DNA of 64,000 nucleotides, from contig CM048840.1 of NCBI GenBank assembly GCA_026545765.1, positions 43,730,959-43,794,958 of the forward strand, in the 5' to 3' direction. Below, one piece after another: positions 34,137 to 44,769 of this stretch (within the stretch, counting starts at the first letter, position 1; each line of letters begins with the position of its first letter). The stretch comes from Plantago major. Its lineage: Eukaryota > Streptophyta > Magnoliopsida > Lamiales > Plantaginaceae. Below the pieces are notes generated by a model that was not told the DNA's origin, made no database searches, and saw only the letters and a list, made by a program, of their open reading frames with translations. The position numbers and the translations under genes are program-made.

Positions 34137-34928
34137 CCCAGTTTCATCTTTCCGCATTCCGTTTTAGTCCGTCCCAACTACTTCATCTTCCCATCCCAAA
34201 TTTGGCAAGTTTCTTACCCTACAGTACAATATTATAATCACAATAACCAGCCCAATAAGCGGTCCAATCTGCCCTGAATAGTCCAAAAAATCACAAACCC
34301 AATTTCATTCATTCCTAATTCACCAACAACCCTACTACTTCTCCAATCACAAACCCTACTCATCTTCATCTTCCGCCCTTCCCAATTCACCACCACCGGA
34401 TCGCGACCACCACCACTGCTGCTCCTCCTCCACCTCTTCTCCTCCACTTGCCGCCACTGCCACCTCTTCTCCTCCACCACCACTTCTGCTCCTCCTCCAC
34501 CTCTTCTCCTCCTATCGCCGCCACCACCACCTCTTCTCCGATCGCCTCTGCTCCTCTTCTCGTCCATCGCCACCACCTCCTCTTCTCCGATCGCCTCTGC
34601 TCCTCCTGTTCTCCTCCAATCGCCGCCACCACTACCTCTTCTCCTCCACCACCTGTTCTCCTTCAATCGCGACCACCACCCCACCTCTTCTCCTCCTATC
34701 GAATCTGCTCCTCCTCCACTCAAAAACCTAGTCCTTCCCATTCTCCAGATCTGTTATTTCTCAAGAGCGAGATTAATCCGAGAACTATACTTCCAAAAAG
34801 TAGCTTACCTGTCCAGCTACCCCAAAATCTTCTCCTACCTTTATACTTTGAATAAACTACAATTAAATAACAAGTTGTATTAAAACCCGTGCCCGGGCCA
34901 CGGGAAGATCAAACCGGGACGGAGGGAG
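34137..34928 (+). mobile_element. Stowaway-like MITE 2 with CTC-rich cargo (first copy)
   Basis: The ends CTCCCTTCGTCCCAGTTTCA and their partner (reverse complement CTCCCTCCGTCCCGGTTTGA) form a 27-bp inverted repeat with about four mismatches. TA precedes it; the right flank is GA. At 792 bp it is long for the family, because it carries a C/T-rich block (34380-34720) built from CTCCTC, CACCAC and GATCGC units. The long frames over that block are low-complexity and not evidence of a protein. Confidence 0.7.
34380..34720 (+). repeat. CTC/CAC-rich minisatellite inside MITE 2
   Basis: Imperfect units such as CTCCTCTTCTCCGATCGCC and CCACCTCTTCTCCTCCAC recur several times. The unit composition differs slightly in the second copy (48110-48440). 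It could derive from a captured proline/serine-rich exon or from simple slippage. Confidence 0.65.
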
Positions 34929-35514
34929 GATTATATTTGTATTTGGTTTGACCAGAACAACGACGGACACCTCTCATTTATATTATGTTGGATCTCTGTT
35001 ATTTGTTCTTATCTATCCTGTGTGATTATTAGTCCATGACTTTCACTTCTATTTATTATAGTTTATGTGCATGTACTATCTGTACTACGCGAATTCCACT
35101 GTTTCTAAGTCAACCACACTAGCATAAGGGCTGGGAAACCACATACCACCCGAGATAGTTGGAAACCAACCATGTAAATTGCTGTATACACATTATTTTT
35201 TTTTTTTTTGGGGGATTGAAGAGTACAGTTTGTTAAGAACGTGTATCAGTTACTTCATAACGGGTCTGATACGGATACATGATCGGATATAAAATCCTGA
35301 ACAGGTCGGGTCGGGTTGGATCCTAACCTTCAAAAGCATATCCGTCATCATTAATCGTACCATAAAAAAAGATGCGGTGATATAGTATTGAATTAATAAG
35401 GTCTACCCACCGACACCACCATCAATGTTTCTAACAATAAAGTTTGACCATCTTATTTTCTCGATTAATTTATTTTGACCCCCTATTATATTTATTATTA
35501 AAAGTAAACTATAC
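34929..35514. other. Non-coding spacer
   Basis: Contains one more 'accacataccacccgag' block (35140) and a GGTCGGGTCGGGTTGGATCC block (35300-35330) similar to the repeats at 33.0 and 33.6 kb. No gene is seen. Confidence 0.45.
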
Positions 35515-37039
35515 TGTCACGCTGGAAAACCAAAACAATTTGACACAACCAGCCGTCTATCGTGAGATGGGCTCACGCCAAGACGAAGCCTTCCTTTAAT
35601 CCTCAAATACATAAATTATCTCAGAGTGGTACAAACAGAGCATGTAAAATCCTATATAGAACAATAATTACAAATCCTCAAACGACTACAACGATTCCAA
35701 TACTACAAGTCATCCTATACAATACTAAGCTCAAGTTTACTTATAACGACCTTCATAAACTCTATCACATGTCCACTTTCGACTCCAAGGTGCCATCAGA
35801 GATATCACTTCTCTAAACATCTACAATGGGTGGTAAGGGTGAACCTCAACGACACTTCTACGGATCAAGCGACATAGTAAAACATACATATTTATATACA
35901 CACGATAACAATTCACATATCCAAAATCAGAACATGGAGTACTTTCACAAATCAGTAAGACAATAGTTTAGCTCAATCAAAATTACACTAGGCCACTATT
36001 AGATCCCGTGGCAGGGAAGATGGCATACATAGATGTGATGGGTTTCCCGAAAGGAAACATTAATGAGTTTCCTAAGCGAGAAACAATAATGAGTTCCCTG
36101 CGGAAAGGAACATTAAGCGGTAGGAAGTATACTTCTATGCGATAAACCCTCATAAGAGGTCGATGCAGGCGTGAACAAGGCCGAGAGCTAAAACATATTT
36201 TATTTCTTCATATAACAGAAACATATTTTTATCACACGTCACGCACATGCGTCATAGAAACACAATTTTGGACATTTCACATACTTGATCCTTTTGAAAA
36301 GACTTATTATACCAAGTCCCATTTCTTGATATAATATTCACAAGTTGGCAAACGTTAAAACAATACGAATATATACGATAACAATAAAATACAAGTAAAA
36401 GTGTCAAAAAAACCCCTTACCTAGCTAAATCATAAAAGCTCCACTATGTTGCATCTGGATTTCTCAAACACTAATATCATCTCGCAATCATAGTCCTTGC
36501 CATGCCCAACCTCTGTCAATAACCAACCCATTTATTAATCACATTCTAAGATGCCTAAGAACCAAACAAACCTTACTGAAACTAAAATTCCTGGAATCAC
36601 ACAAGTACTAAATTTAGTACTCACTTGAGGACAAAACAGAGAGTCTCGTAATCTTACCGCTTAATTAATCATGATACATGTAATCCAATTCAATGCTCAA
36701 CCCTTCATATATAGACTACATGTCCGTCCATATCGATAACTGGCAATTGATTATCCTGATGGAAAAATAACCTAATTTGCTTCCAATAAAATTCCTCCAA
36801 AGTATATAAACTGTAATTTCAATAGGTGGTCCAAGCCCGTATCCAATAACAATTTAGTACATTACTTTAAGCTTTTATTTTGATCAAAATCCAGTCCAAT
36901 ATATTCACCATAGATCATCTCAATTTATCCATGCGTAAAATAGTGACCAATAAAATCCCATGCATCATATCAAATCCAATTAATTTCCCCTCTCCAAATT
37001 AAGGTCAAATAGACGGTCCAAAATTTTCGGGATTTTACA
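35515..37039 (-). repeat. Solo LTR, chromovirus-type (first copy)
   Basis: On the - strand it opens TGTAAAATCCCGAAAATTTT and closes GCGTGACA, 1525 bp. Both sides carry TATAC (35510-35514 and 37040-37044), a perfect 5-bp target duplication, with no internal region. It therefore arose by recombination between the two LTRs of a full element. The opening is typical of plant chromovirus LTRs. A related LTR end is at 5285-5934. Confidence 0.9.
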
Positions 37040-37173
37040 TATACCGTGGCATTACCACGGATTTGTATCTATTGCCTGTTTTCGATCTAGTGGGTACAAA
37101 CGAATACAGAAGGTGTTGGATGTGAAATAAATATAGAGTTGTATGCTAGACAACCTACACACATAGATTAATA

Positions 37174-37420
37174 GTCCCTCCCTCCGTTCCAGTTTCATTT
37201 ACCGTATTCTATTTTGGTCGGTCCCAAATTCAATTACCCATTACTTTAATGAAAAATCTATCTCCTACTTTATTCACTATCTCTCATACTTTATTCACTA
37301 CTTCTCCTAATTTATTCAATATATTTCCTACTTTATTACCATCTCTCCTACTTTATTCATTTTATTCTTAGAATTTATGTTCGGTCCGCGGAAAATTAAA
37401 ACCGGGACGGATGGTGGGAG
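37174..37420 (+). mobile_element. Stowaway-like MITE 3 (first copy)
   Basis: Ends GTCCCTCCCTCCGTTCCAGT and, inverted, CTCCCACCATCCGTCCCGGT; TA on both sides; 247 bp with repeated CTACTTTATTCA-type units inside. The equivalent is at 50893-51139. Confidence 0.8.
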
Positions 37421-38514
37421 TATATTTTTCCATCAATTAAATGTAAATGGAAAGTCTCTCAGAAAAGATCGCATTCATCTTCTTCATTTACAGACCTAAC
37501 TTCATTTCTTTCCTTCCTCACTCACTTGTTCATTCCGGAAACGGCTTCAGAAATTTAGAAGAAAATCGAACAACTTGTTCACTCCTCATCTTCTCTCCTT
37601 GCGAATCCATTCTCTCCTTCTAAACTACCTGGAATTGAATCCATCTCCACGTTTGGATTCAAAGACTCGGTTTACCACTATGTTTACCATTTTCATTTTC
37701 AGCTCCAATAGATTTTCTTGATCATTGACTACTAAAAAGTTCGTTACGTACGTGCAGCTTCTTAAATCAGCTAGCTGATTGAGAAGCAACCCAAGTTAGC
37801 TTTTTTTTTTAAAAAAAAACTCCTTATTTTTTTCATTCAGAAAATATACTGACCTAAATTAGAAAAAAGGAAAAACCAACCGTTTTATTATTATCTTGCT
37901 TAGTTACTTTTTCTTTTTGTAGACCACATGAAGGTCATTAGAATTATCGACTTATATTTTATATTGTTAGAACCTTTGTTATACATTTTGTGTACTTGTT
38001 TGCAACTAGCATAAGAATTAATTAATCCGCATCTCTTTAAAATGCATATATGTAGTACACAACAATTACTGATTTTTTTCCTTACTAAGTTATAATGCTC
38101 AATAAATATTTTTTTCAAATTCTGATAATTTTTAATGATGTTATTAAAATGGCGATAAAAAGTACATTGACTATATATTAGAATAATTAGACAAAAATGT
38201 GATGTACTATTATTTGAAAAAATATAGACTAATAATACGATGAGAAAGTTTAAATAAAATAAAAATAAGTGTAATGCCCTTTTATTTTTTTTTAAAAAAT
38301 ACCAGCTAGTTTATAAACTTAATTTGCTAAACACCTACGTTAAAATCAACTAGATTTTCAGCTAGCTAATCAGCTACCTAATCAGCTAACTATTCATTCC
38401 AGCTAGCTTACTAAACTGATTATTGCATAGTGTCGTCTTCACAGCAGTTTGGCTCCAAAATGGGTACTATTCAAAGACTCATGCCTCCCCAGGTTTTATT
38501 TTTGGTTGGCGTAC
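37421..38514. other. AT-rich spacer with AGCTAGCTGATT inverted motifs
   Basis: AAATCAGCTAGCTGATTGAG at 37764-37783 and several CAGCTAGCTAATCAGCTA motifs at 38355-38410 are in opposite sense and could be the ends of a hAT-type MITE of about 650 bp. I cannot define its ends or a target duplication. The C/T-rich part at 37480-37640 looks like a plant leader sequence but no ORF follows. Confidence 0.3.
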
Positions 38515-38695
38515 GTAAGCATGGCCCAATTACAATGTGGACCTCTCCAAATACATCCCCGCCATTGTAGCTGATTCGAGAATTCAGATCTGGATCAATA
38601 TATCCTTAGTTTCTTGTTTAATTCTATATATCTTGCTATCAATTATAATCAGCGACATGGATTTGATATAAGATTCATATATTCTGGCCAGTTTA
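38515..38695 (+). repeat. 183-bp dispersed segment, copy 2 of 3
   Basis: Matches 9546-9728. Here the left flank is ordinary sequence (GGTTGGCGTAC) and the right side is cut by the gypsy 2 LTR, with a small loss of about 8 bp compared with the second tandem copy. Confidence 0.8.
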
Positions 38696-38698
38696 AGT

Positions 38699-39562
38699 TG
38701 TTGAGGGGTTTAGCCTCGAACGCTAACTGACTAAACTACTACAAATCCCTGATCTAAGATCCGCCACCAACTCGAGGTCCGACCTGACGACTTTGTCCGA
38801 GTTTGATCACCTGAAAAGAGTAAGTGGAGGGTTAGATAGGTAACCGGGTTCAAGTTGTCGACCGGTGAGACTTTACTTAAGAGAGTTGTAAAGCGTCGAT
38901 GTAGTAGTTATGAGATATGATTTGGGAATAATTCTTGCTTCCCTTAAGGTCTTGGACCTTGTGTTATATTTATAGAGACCATATCTTATGAAATGGCTCA
39001 TAAGATGCCAAGTGTACGCTTCAGATTTGGACACCAATGCTACATTTGGCCCACAGCCCAATAGTGAAAAGTAGTCCAATACCGATTAATGGGCCTGGGA
39101 GGGTAGTTTGGACCTTTTCCCTCTGAAATCTTGTTAAAATCTGTTGGGTCCGTGTCGGTCCTTGGACGGTCATGCCTTGGTTGATCGCCTTTAGGTAACT
39201 CTGGGTGTCAGCACAGGTTCCCAGAAATATCTCGATGGTTACATTATAAACGTTTGGTCTTAATGTGAGGGTAGCGTCCAAGATTATCTCGTTCGGTCCG
39301 TTTGGCATCCTGGGACTGATAGTTTGTGGTACTTGGAAAGATCATGTGACTTCTTGTCAGGTTCGGAAGTCATACACCTAGCTTGATCGGACTTAGCTGA
39401 GAAGGTGTATTGACTTGCACGTACTAGTTGACCCGGAATGGTTTCTGTAGGTCGGACCATTTGAAAGTCGGACTGGTGCTGAATTGGCCATTTCAGCCCT
39501 GATGCGCTCTAGGACACGCTCTATGGTGCCCTTAACGGATTGGACACATATCCGTATCAACA
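38699..39562 (-). repeat. 3' LTR of gypsy element 2 (first copy)
   Basis: TGTTGAGGGG ... ATCAACA, 864 bp. A - strand TATA box lies at 38966-38975 and the polypurine tract at 39563-39578. It is the duplicated copy of the LTR at 52422-53299 and carries many short deletions relative to it. Confidence 0.85.
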
Positions 39563-39953
39563 TATGTCCCCCTAGGTTCCAAGTATCTTAGTAGAAGATA
39601 GTTGGTAAATATGAAAAGGACAGGTGTGTTGTGGAGCGTGTCTGAATCGTTAAGTAAAGGAAAAAAAATTCCTTTTGTGAGATCCGTTGTCCGTGTTCTT
39701 AGGAATCAATATATCTCTCTTCCCCCCCCCCCCTTTTCTTTCTACAGTCCGAGTTATGTAGCAGCTCAGACTGTAGAAGGAAAAATATTTATATCGAGAT
39801 ATAGAGACCCGATGCGGTTTTAGGATCCGCGAAGTCTTCGTGGAAGAGTGTATAGGAAGCAATCCGTTGGGCTATATGTGGGATGGCCCACAGGCGATGA
39901 GCGATGATCCAAAGGCCCGATAGGTGCTTTGTCCGCCCGGGCAAAGAACCCGC

Positions 39954-40150
39954 GTGAACCGATGCGACCCTTGGATTGAGAAGATCAACGGTTGGGATTT
40001 AAACCCAAGTGATGTGACGTTTCTGCCAAGAATTAAATGGGGTGTAACGTCAATACACCACTTGTGAACCGGCGCATCCGTTGGATTGAAAAGATCGACG
40101 GTTGGGATTTGAATCCAGGCGATGTGATGCTTCGCCTTCCCCAATTGCCC
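39954..40150 (+). promoter_or_regulatory. Two 110-bp direct repeats upstream of the antisense TATA box (first copy)
   Basis: GTGAACC...CGGTTGGGATTT starts at 39954 and again at 40064, exactly 110 bp apart, and ends just before the TATA box at 40152. The shared core is TTGGATTGA.AAGATC.ACGG. Repeats this close to a core promoter suggest upstream activating elements. The same arrangement is at 53702 and 53812. Confidence 0.7.
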
Positions 40151-40151
40151 C

Positions 40152-40161
40152 CTATAAATAG
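40152..40161 (+). promoter_or_regulatory. TATA box of the antisense gene, element 2 (first copy)
   Basis: CTATAAATAG, 590 bp inside the LTR border, identical to that of element 1. A pyrimidine-rich start region (TCGTTTTCACACTT) follows about 20-30 bp downstream. Confidence 0.65.
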
Positions 40162-40179
40162 TTGTCGAATCTATCGTTT

Positions 40180-42024
40180 TCACACTTTAGCCAAACCGAA
40201 ACTCAAAGCGATTCTCAAGCAATCCGAGCAATCAAAAATCAATCCGAGCAACCAAGACTCGCAAAATCTTTCACTTTTCAACTGAGATCTTTACTCTCGG
40301 AGAGCTAGCAAGGCTTTCGACGTCCGTCCACACATACCAAAACAACTTCATCATGTAAGTATGTCATGATTCTTCCTGAATTTTCTTTCTATGATATGCG
40401 CATTTAATGCTTGTATGCTTCTCCCTTGTTCGGACGTTTGTTTGTCGATTTCGTGATTTCAAATGCTGCTCGTGGTAGATTTCCGTAGTATATTTAGTTG
40501 GAATAACCCCTCATGTATGATGTATTGTGCTAGTTTCCTTCAATAGCAACTTGTCGAGCTGACTTGTATATTATGTCAAATGTGAATAAAAATTGATATT
40601 GCATGCCTCTATTATAGTATTTTGGTGCTGATTGGCACATAGACCTTTATATGTTGTTCCTGTCAGTGTGCTATGTAGGGTAGATAATAGTGCCAATGAC
40701 ACGTCTTTGTGTGCCAAGCTTAGTGCCCGTAGTGTTATGAGATTGTGTTCCATGTAGAAAATCTGATAAAGTAGGGCTTCCTCGGACCACTTGACTTAAT
40801 AAGATACCTAAACGAACTCTCGGACAATCACAATCATCGTTTCTGATCCGTTTCCTTGTGCCCTAGGATATGCAGGGCGATAGTCAGAACCATCACGAGG
40901 CTCAAGGTTACGATGATGGAGCAAGCCAGGGGACTGAGTCCGTGGACGTAACCACATCCGTGGCAGATTACCTGGTGTTGGAGGTTCTGTCTACCATAGA
41001 CGAGCAAGTGATCCCGGATGTGCGCAACTCGGACGTCGTTGAACTCCTTTCTTCCAAGGATTCCGATGTTGGGCAAGGGGTCCGCAATGTGGCGGAAACT
41101 TTGCCTGAAGTGGTAGTGGGCTAGGAAGATGTTGCTAGGACTAGGTTGCGAGTCCAATCTCGGACCATAGGTGGTGGCGGTGTGTCCGCTGGTTTGAATG
41201 AACCTCGGACTGAGCAGGGAGGTGACAGTGGTCAGGATGCGGATAATGTGGAGATGTTGAGGTGGGGAGGAGGACGTGTGGAGCGGAAGAAAGTCCTTCA
41301 ATCTAATACATCCATGGTTCGATGGTTGAAGGAGAGGAGGAAGAAGAGGAGGAAGATGAGGAAGAGGACGAAGAGGAAGACGCCTCTGAGAGTGTCCGTC
41401 CGCTTAGGCGCTCGGTGCGGAACAATCGTCAGATTGTTCTCCACCCCAGAGCAACTGCGAACCCTACTCCTCCATTGGTAGCTGGTCGTGGAGTGAAAGC
41501 AGCACGGATCAAATTTCCTCGTCCCACATCCGCCGTTGTTATAGCGGACAAATACGATGAGCTCAACACAGACGGGCTGCTCCCTACATGTCCATCCAAA
41601 GTGAAGTTGACGGATATCCCGGAGTGGTGGCGGAAGTGGGAGATTCCCGATACTGTGGAGATAATGGTCCCAGATCCCGGGCACGCATTTTATAATCCGC
41701 CCGCCGGATATATGTGTGTACATGAGGCGGCATTCTCTTGCGGGTGGAGGATCCCTATTGCGCCCGAGCTTAAGCAAATCCTGAATCACATTGGGATTGG
41801 TCCGAGCCAGGTTACCCCAAAATCTTTGGATAACCTTATCTGTTTTGTTATTTTCTGTAAAAGAAGAATGGTAGGTGAACTTCGAGAACTTCCGGCAACT
41901 CTTCCATGTGACTTTCAGTCCGGGGAACCCCCTCTTCTACATTTTATCCTGGATTGGCGCCCACTCCCGAAGAATGTGGCTCCGTGGGTGGCGGAGATCC
42001 ACAAGAAAAATGATCCGCCCACGT
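40180..42024 (+). pseudogene. Antisense gene of element 2, truncated first copy
   Basis: The leader intron is 40355 (GTAAGT) to 40866 (CCCTAG). The coding start reads ATATGCAGGGC, so the first residues differ from the second copy. An in-frame TAG at 41122-41124 is shared with the second copy. Single-base losses around 41255-41320 shift the frame before the acidic run. The Transposase_28-like domain follows (41690-41940: FYNPPAGYMCVHEAAFSCGW). A 157-bp gap then joins it to downstream sequence, and the duplication junction at 42024 fuses the reading to LINE antisense sequence, ending at 42077. Confidence 0.75.
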
Positions 42025-44758
42025 CTCTTTCCTCCTCTCACTCCGACTGCTGCCTTTTCTCTCTGATTCGCATCTGACCGAATTAAAGTCTCCACAGATA
42101 CAAATCAACCCAAACTCCCCATCTTGCAGTTTCCCCTCTATTCTTTCCCACAACAGCTTCTTCTTGTCGCCCGCACACGGTGCATAGACATTGACGATTG
42201 TGACCAACGACCCTTTACTCCCAGAACTTCTTTATCCCCCCCATAGCTCAATCTTCTCAAATATTCTCTTATCCCATATACAGCACAAACCCCCCTAATT
42301 CCCTTCCGACCCGCTAAAAATCCAGTCACAGTCTCCACTACCCCACAAAATATTCGCCAATCTTTCATCCACCCTATCCAGTTCCATTTCTTGCAAACAA
42401 ATGAACTCTGCTTTCTCCTGAAACACCATATCCCTTACTGCACTCTTTTTCACCTTTCCTCCTAAACCTCTTGAGTTGAAAATAACAATCTGCATCAGAA
42501 ACCATTGTCTTCTCAAAAACCTTAGTTGAACCATTCCACTTTCCACTAATTGATCTGCCCTCCCAAACTGCAAATTGTTGTTGAACATTTTCCAATTCTT
42601 TCTCTCCCAACAAACCCATTGATTTACCTAAATGAACCAAATCCTCCGCTTCTTCCATCTCACTTCTCAGAATTTGAGAATTACAAGCTCTGATCTCACT
42701 ATTAGTGAGAGTGAAACCTCCATCAATCAAGCCCTCTGTCTCCTTTCGTGCATATGCCTCCGCAATTTTCCGGCCTCTTTTCATTCTTCGTACCACGCCT
42801 GTACAAATCTCCTCTGGTCGAAAAGTGCCATCACCCAAATCCCATTTCATGCGCAATCACCCCACCCAAGTGTGAATTGAAATCAGTATCTTTCTTTGTT
42901 TTTGCAGAAGATATGTGTGGATAATCAGAGCAAATGAGTGGATATAAACGAAAGGGGTCATCAGAATCCAATGTCTCAGCCTCTCGCGCATCCAAACGCT
43001 CTAAACGCTCATCTTCAACAACCGTGCGCTCGGTTCTTGCTGGAATAAGCGAGATCTCCTTGGACCTCTCCATTATTCGGTCCAAGTCTTTCACAGGCCT
43101 ATTTTATGATTCCACACTAATGGGCCTCTCTCTCAGCCCAATCTTTGATCCACCATACTCCTCACAAAGTCCATTTTCCTTCAACTGATCCAATAAATCA
43201 CTTCCAAAGCAATCAACCAAAGCTTCATTAATTATCAAAGTCTCCTGCTCCTTTTCCTCATCAACGACCTTGAACTCCTTGCACCCAATGTCTCTTTATT
43301 AACAAAAGCTTGGTTTTCCATATTCCTAATGTCAACAACCTCACAATCTTCAAGGTCTAACTCCCTTCTCAATAACTCCCCTTCCTCTGCAAAAGACTCT
43401 TCATCTTCTTCGTCAGAATCACCGTATTCCGCCTCCGACTCCTCCGATTCCGACAGGTCTCCGGCTTCCGAGGCAAAATCCGCTCCCGTTTTAGCATGAC
43501 AGCATTCGCCCTCCATAATCTAGATACAAAACGATTTATTCCAAATACGGAAATTAAAGGACTGACACAACCTACCCCGAATCGGTGTCTCAATAAGAAT
43601 ACGTCCTTTATGCCGTCGATCGATCAAGAGTGTTTTTGTCGATGTCCATAACTTTTCGAATCTATTACCCACTCTCTTGAAAAGCATGGACACCATGCAT
43701 GCAAGGGCACCCATAAACATGAACCCACACTCTTCTCCTACCGTTAATGTCTTCTTCCCATGGCCTTATAAGCTGAAACATAACTTTAGTGATCAATCTT
43801 CATTCAAAATTATGTCCCCTTCATCTTTCGACTCCAGATCCAACACCCATAAATCGTCAGCCAACTGATTTACTCTTGTCTTCAAATAGCCTCTCGATTG
43901 AATAAACTCCACGACTTCTTTTGCAGAAATATCCTCCTTTAAACCACACACGATGCACTTCTTCGCCCATTGAGACGTCTCCTTTTTACACATCGCCTCC
44001 TCACTACTTGCCTGACTTCCCGTCGATCTTTGCTTCCTCAATTGGTTTCGCCACCCTCACTGCTGGACGAAAAATCTGCAACTTTTCTGGGCACGAACTC
44101 TGCGAATCTGCAACTTGCCTAACCTTATCTAACTGAATGTTTCCGCCTCTTTCTGTACTGCTTGCAGATAGCTTTTATCCATATCTCTTGCAGCGACGTA
44201 AATCTTCCTCCCCAATGGTTTTGCTTCATTGACCTCTTTCTTTGCCTATCAAATCTAGCAGGATTAGCGAGAATCTTGGTTTTGCCAATCAAAGACCTTT
44301 CGGCATTGCTAAAATTTACTACATTTTCTTCATCATCAAAACGAGCAAAGGCGAATTTCCGACCTAACCTGTTTCTTTTGCCCGGCATGTATACATCTTT
44401 CATCCTTCCGACCTTCTCCAGAGACTCTTTCACGTCCTTAACCTGCCAATCCTCCGGGAAGTTCGTAACATACAATGTTTTTGATTTCACCATCAGTTTG
44501 TCAAACCATTTCATCAACACCTCATTCGCTCTTCCTCTGGACTTTCGAACAGTCCCATTAAACAAGGTGCTAAAAGGTACCCTACGATGTTCTACGGTTT
44601 CAGAATAAGAGGTTGGCCTTTGGCTGTGGAGATTAACGTATGGTGGCCGGTGAGCGGCCGGGAACCTTGGAATGGCTCTAGGATTTCTCTAACTAAGCAC
44701 TCTCATTTTTTTCTAATGGTGTATAATTTACTCAAATCACCTCTACTAAACCATTCCT
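42025..44758 (-). pseudogene. LINE 5' part, second copy (ORF1 and endonuclease start)
   Basis: Equivalent to 28260-31006. The endonuclease is cut at the duplication junction, just after the CGDFNSVR block, so it lacks the C-terminal half with the SDH motif. ORF1 with its RNA-recognition motif spans 44565-42580 with extra frame breaks relative to the first copy (for example near 44310). The 5' end lies against TATATAGTTAT at 44759. Confidence 0.85.
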
Positions 44759-44769
44759 TATATAGTTAT

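Larger units (their letters stand above)
28260..42024 (+). repeat. 13.8-kb tandem duplication, first copy
   Basis: Matches 42025-55940 nearly throughout, offset 13,715-13,765 bp depending on small indels. The left breakpoint is inside LINE ORF2 (endonuclease) and the right one inside the antisense gene of gypsy element 2. The junction at 42022-42024 shows CGT, present at both parental breakpoints. Differences are mostly short indels, plus a 157-bp gap near 41945 and a 21-bp extra unit near 32192. Confidence 0.93.

Noticed and set aside
34238..34855. Long Gly/Trp/Glu-rich (-) and Pro/Ser-rich (+) frames over the CTC-rich block, up to 167 codons
   Set aside because: They exist on both strands because the repeat lacks stop codons; low-complexity, no domain, inside a MITE.
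37480..37640. C/T-rich stretch as the leader of a host gene
   Set aside because: No ORF or splice structure follows in either tandem copy.
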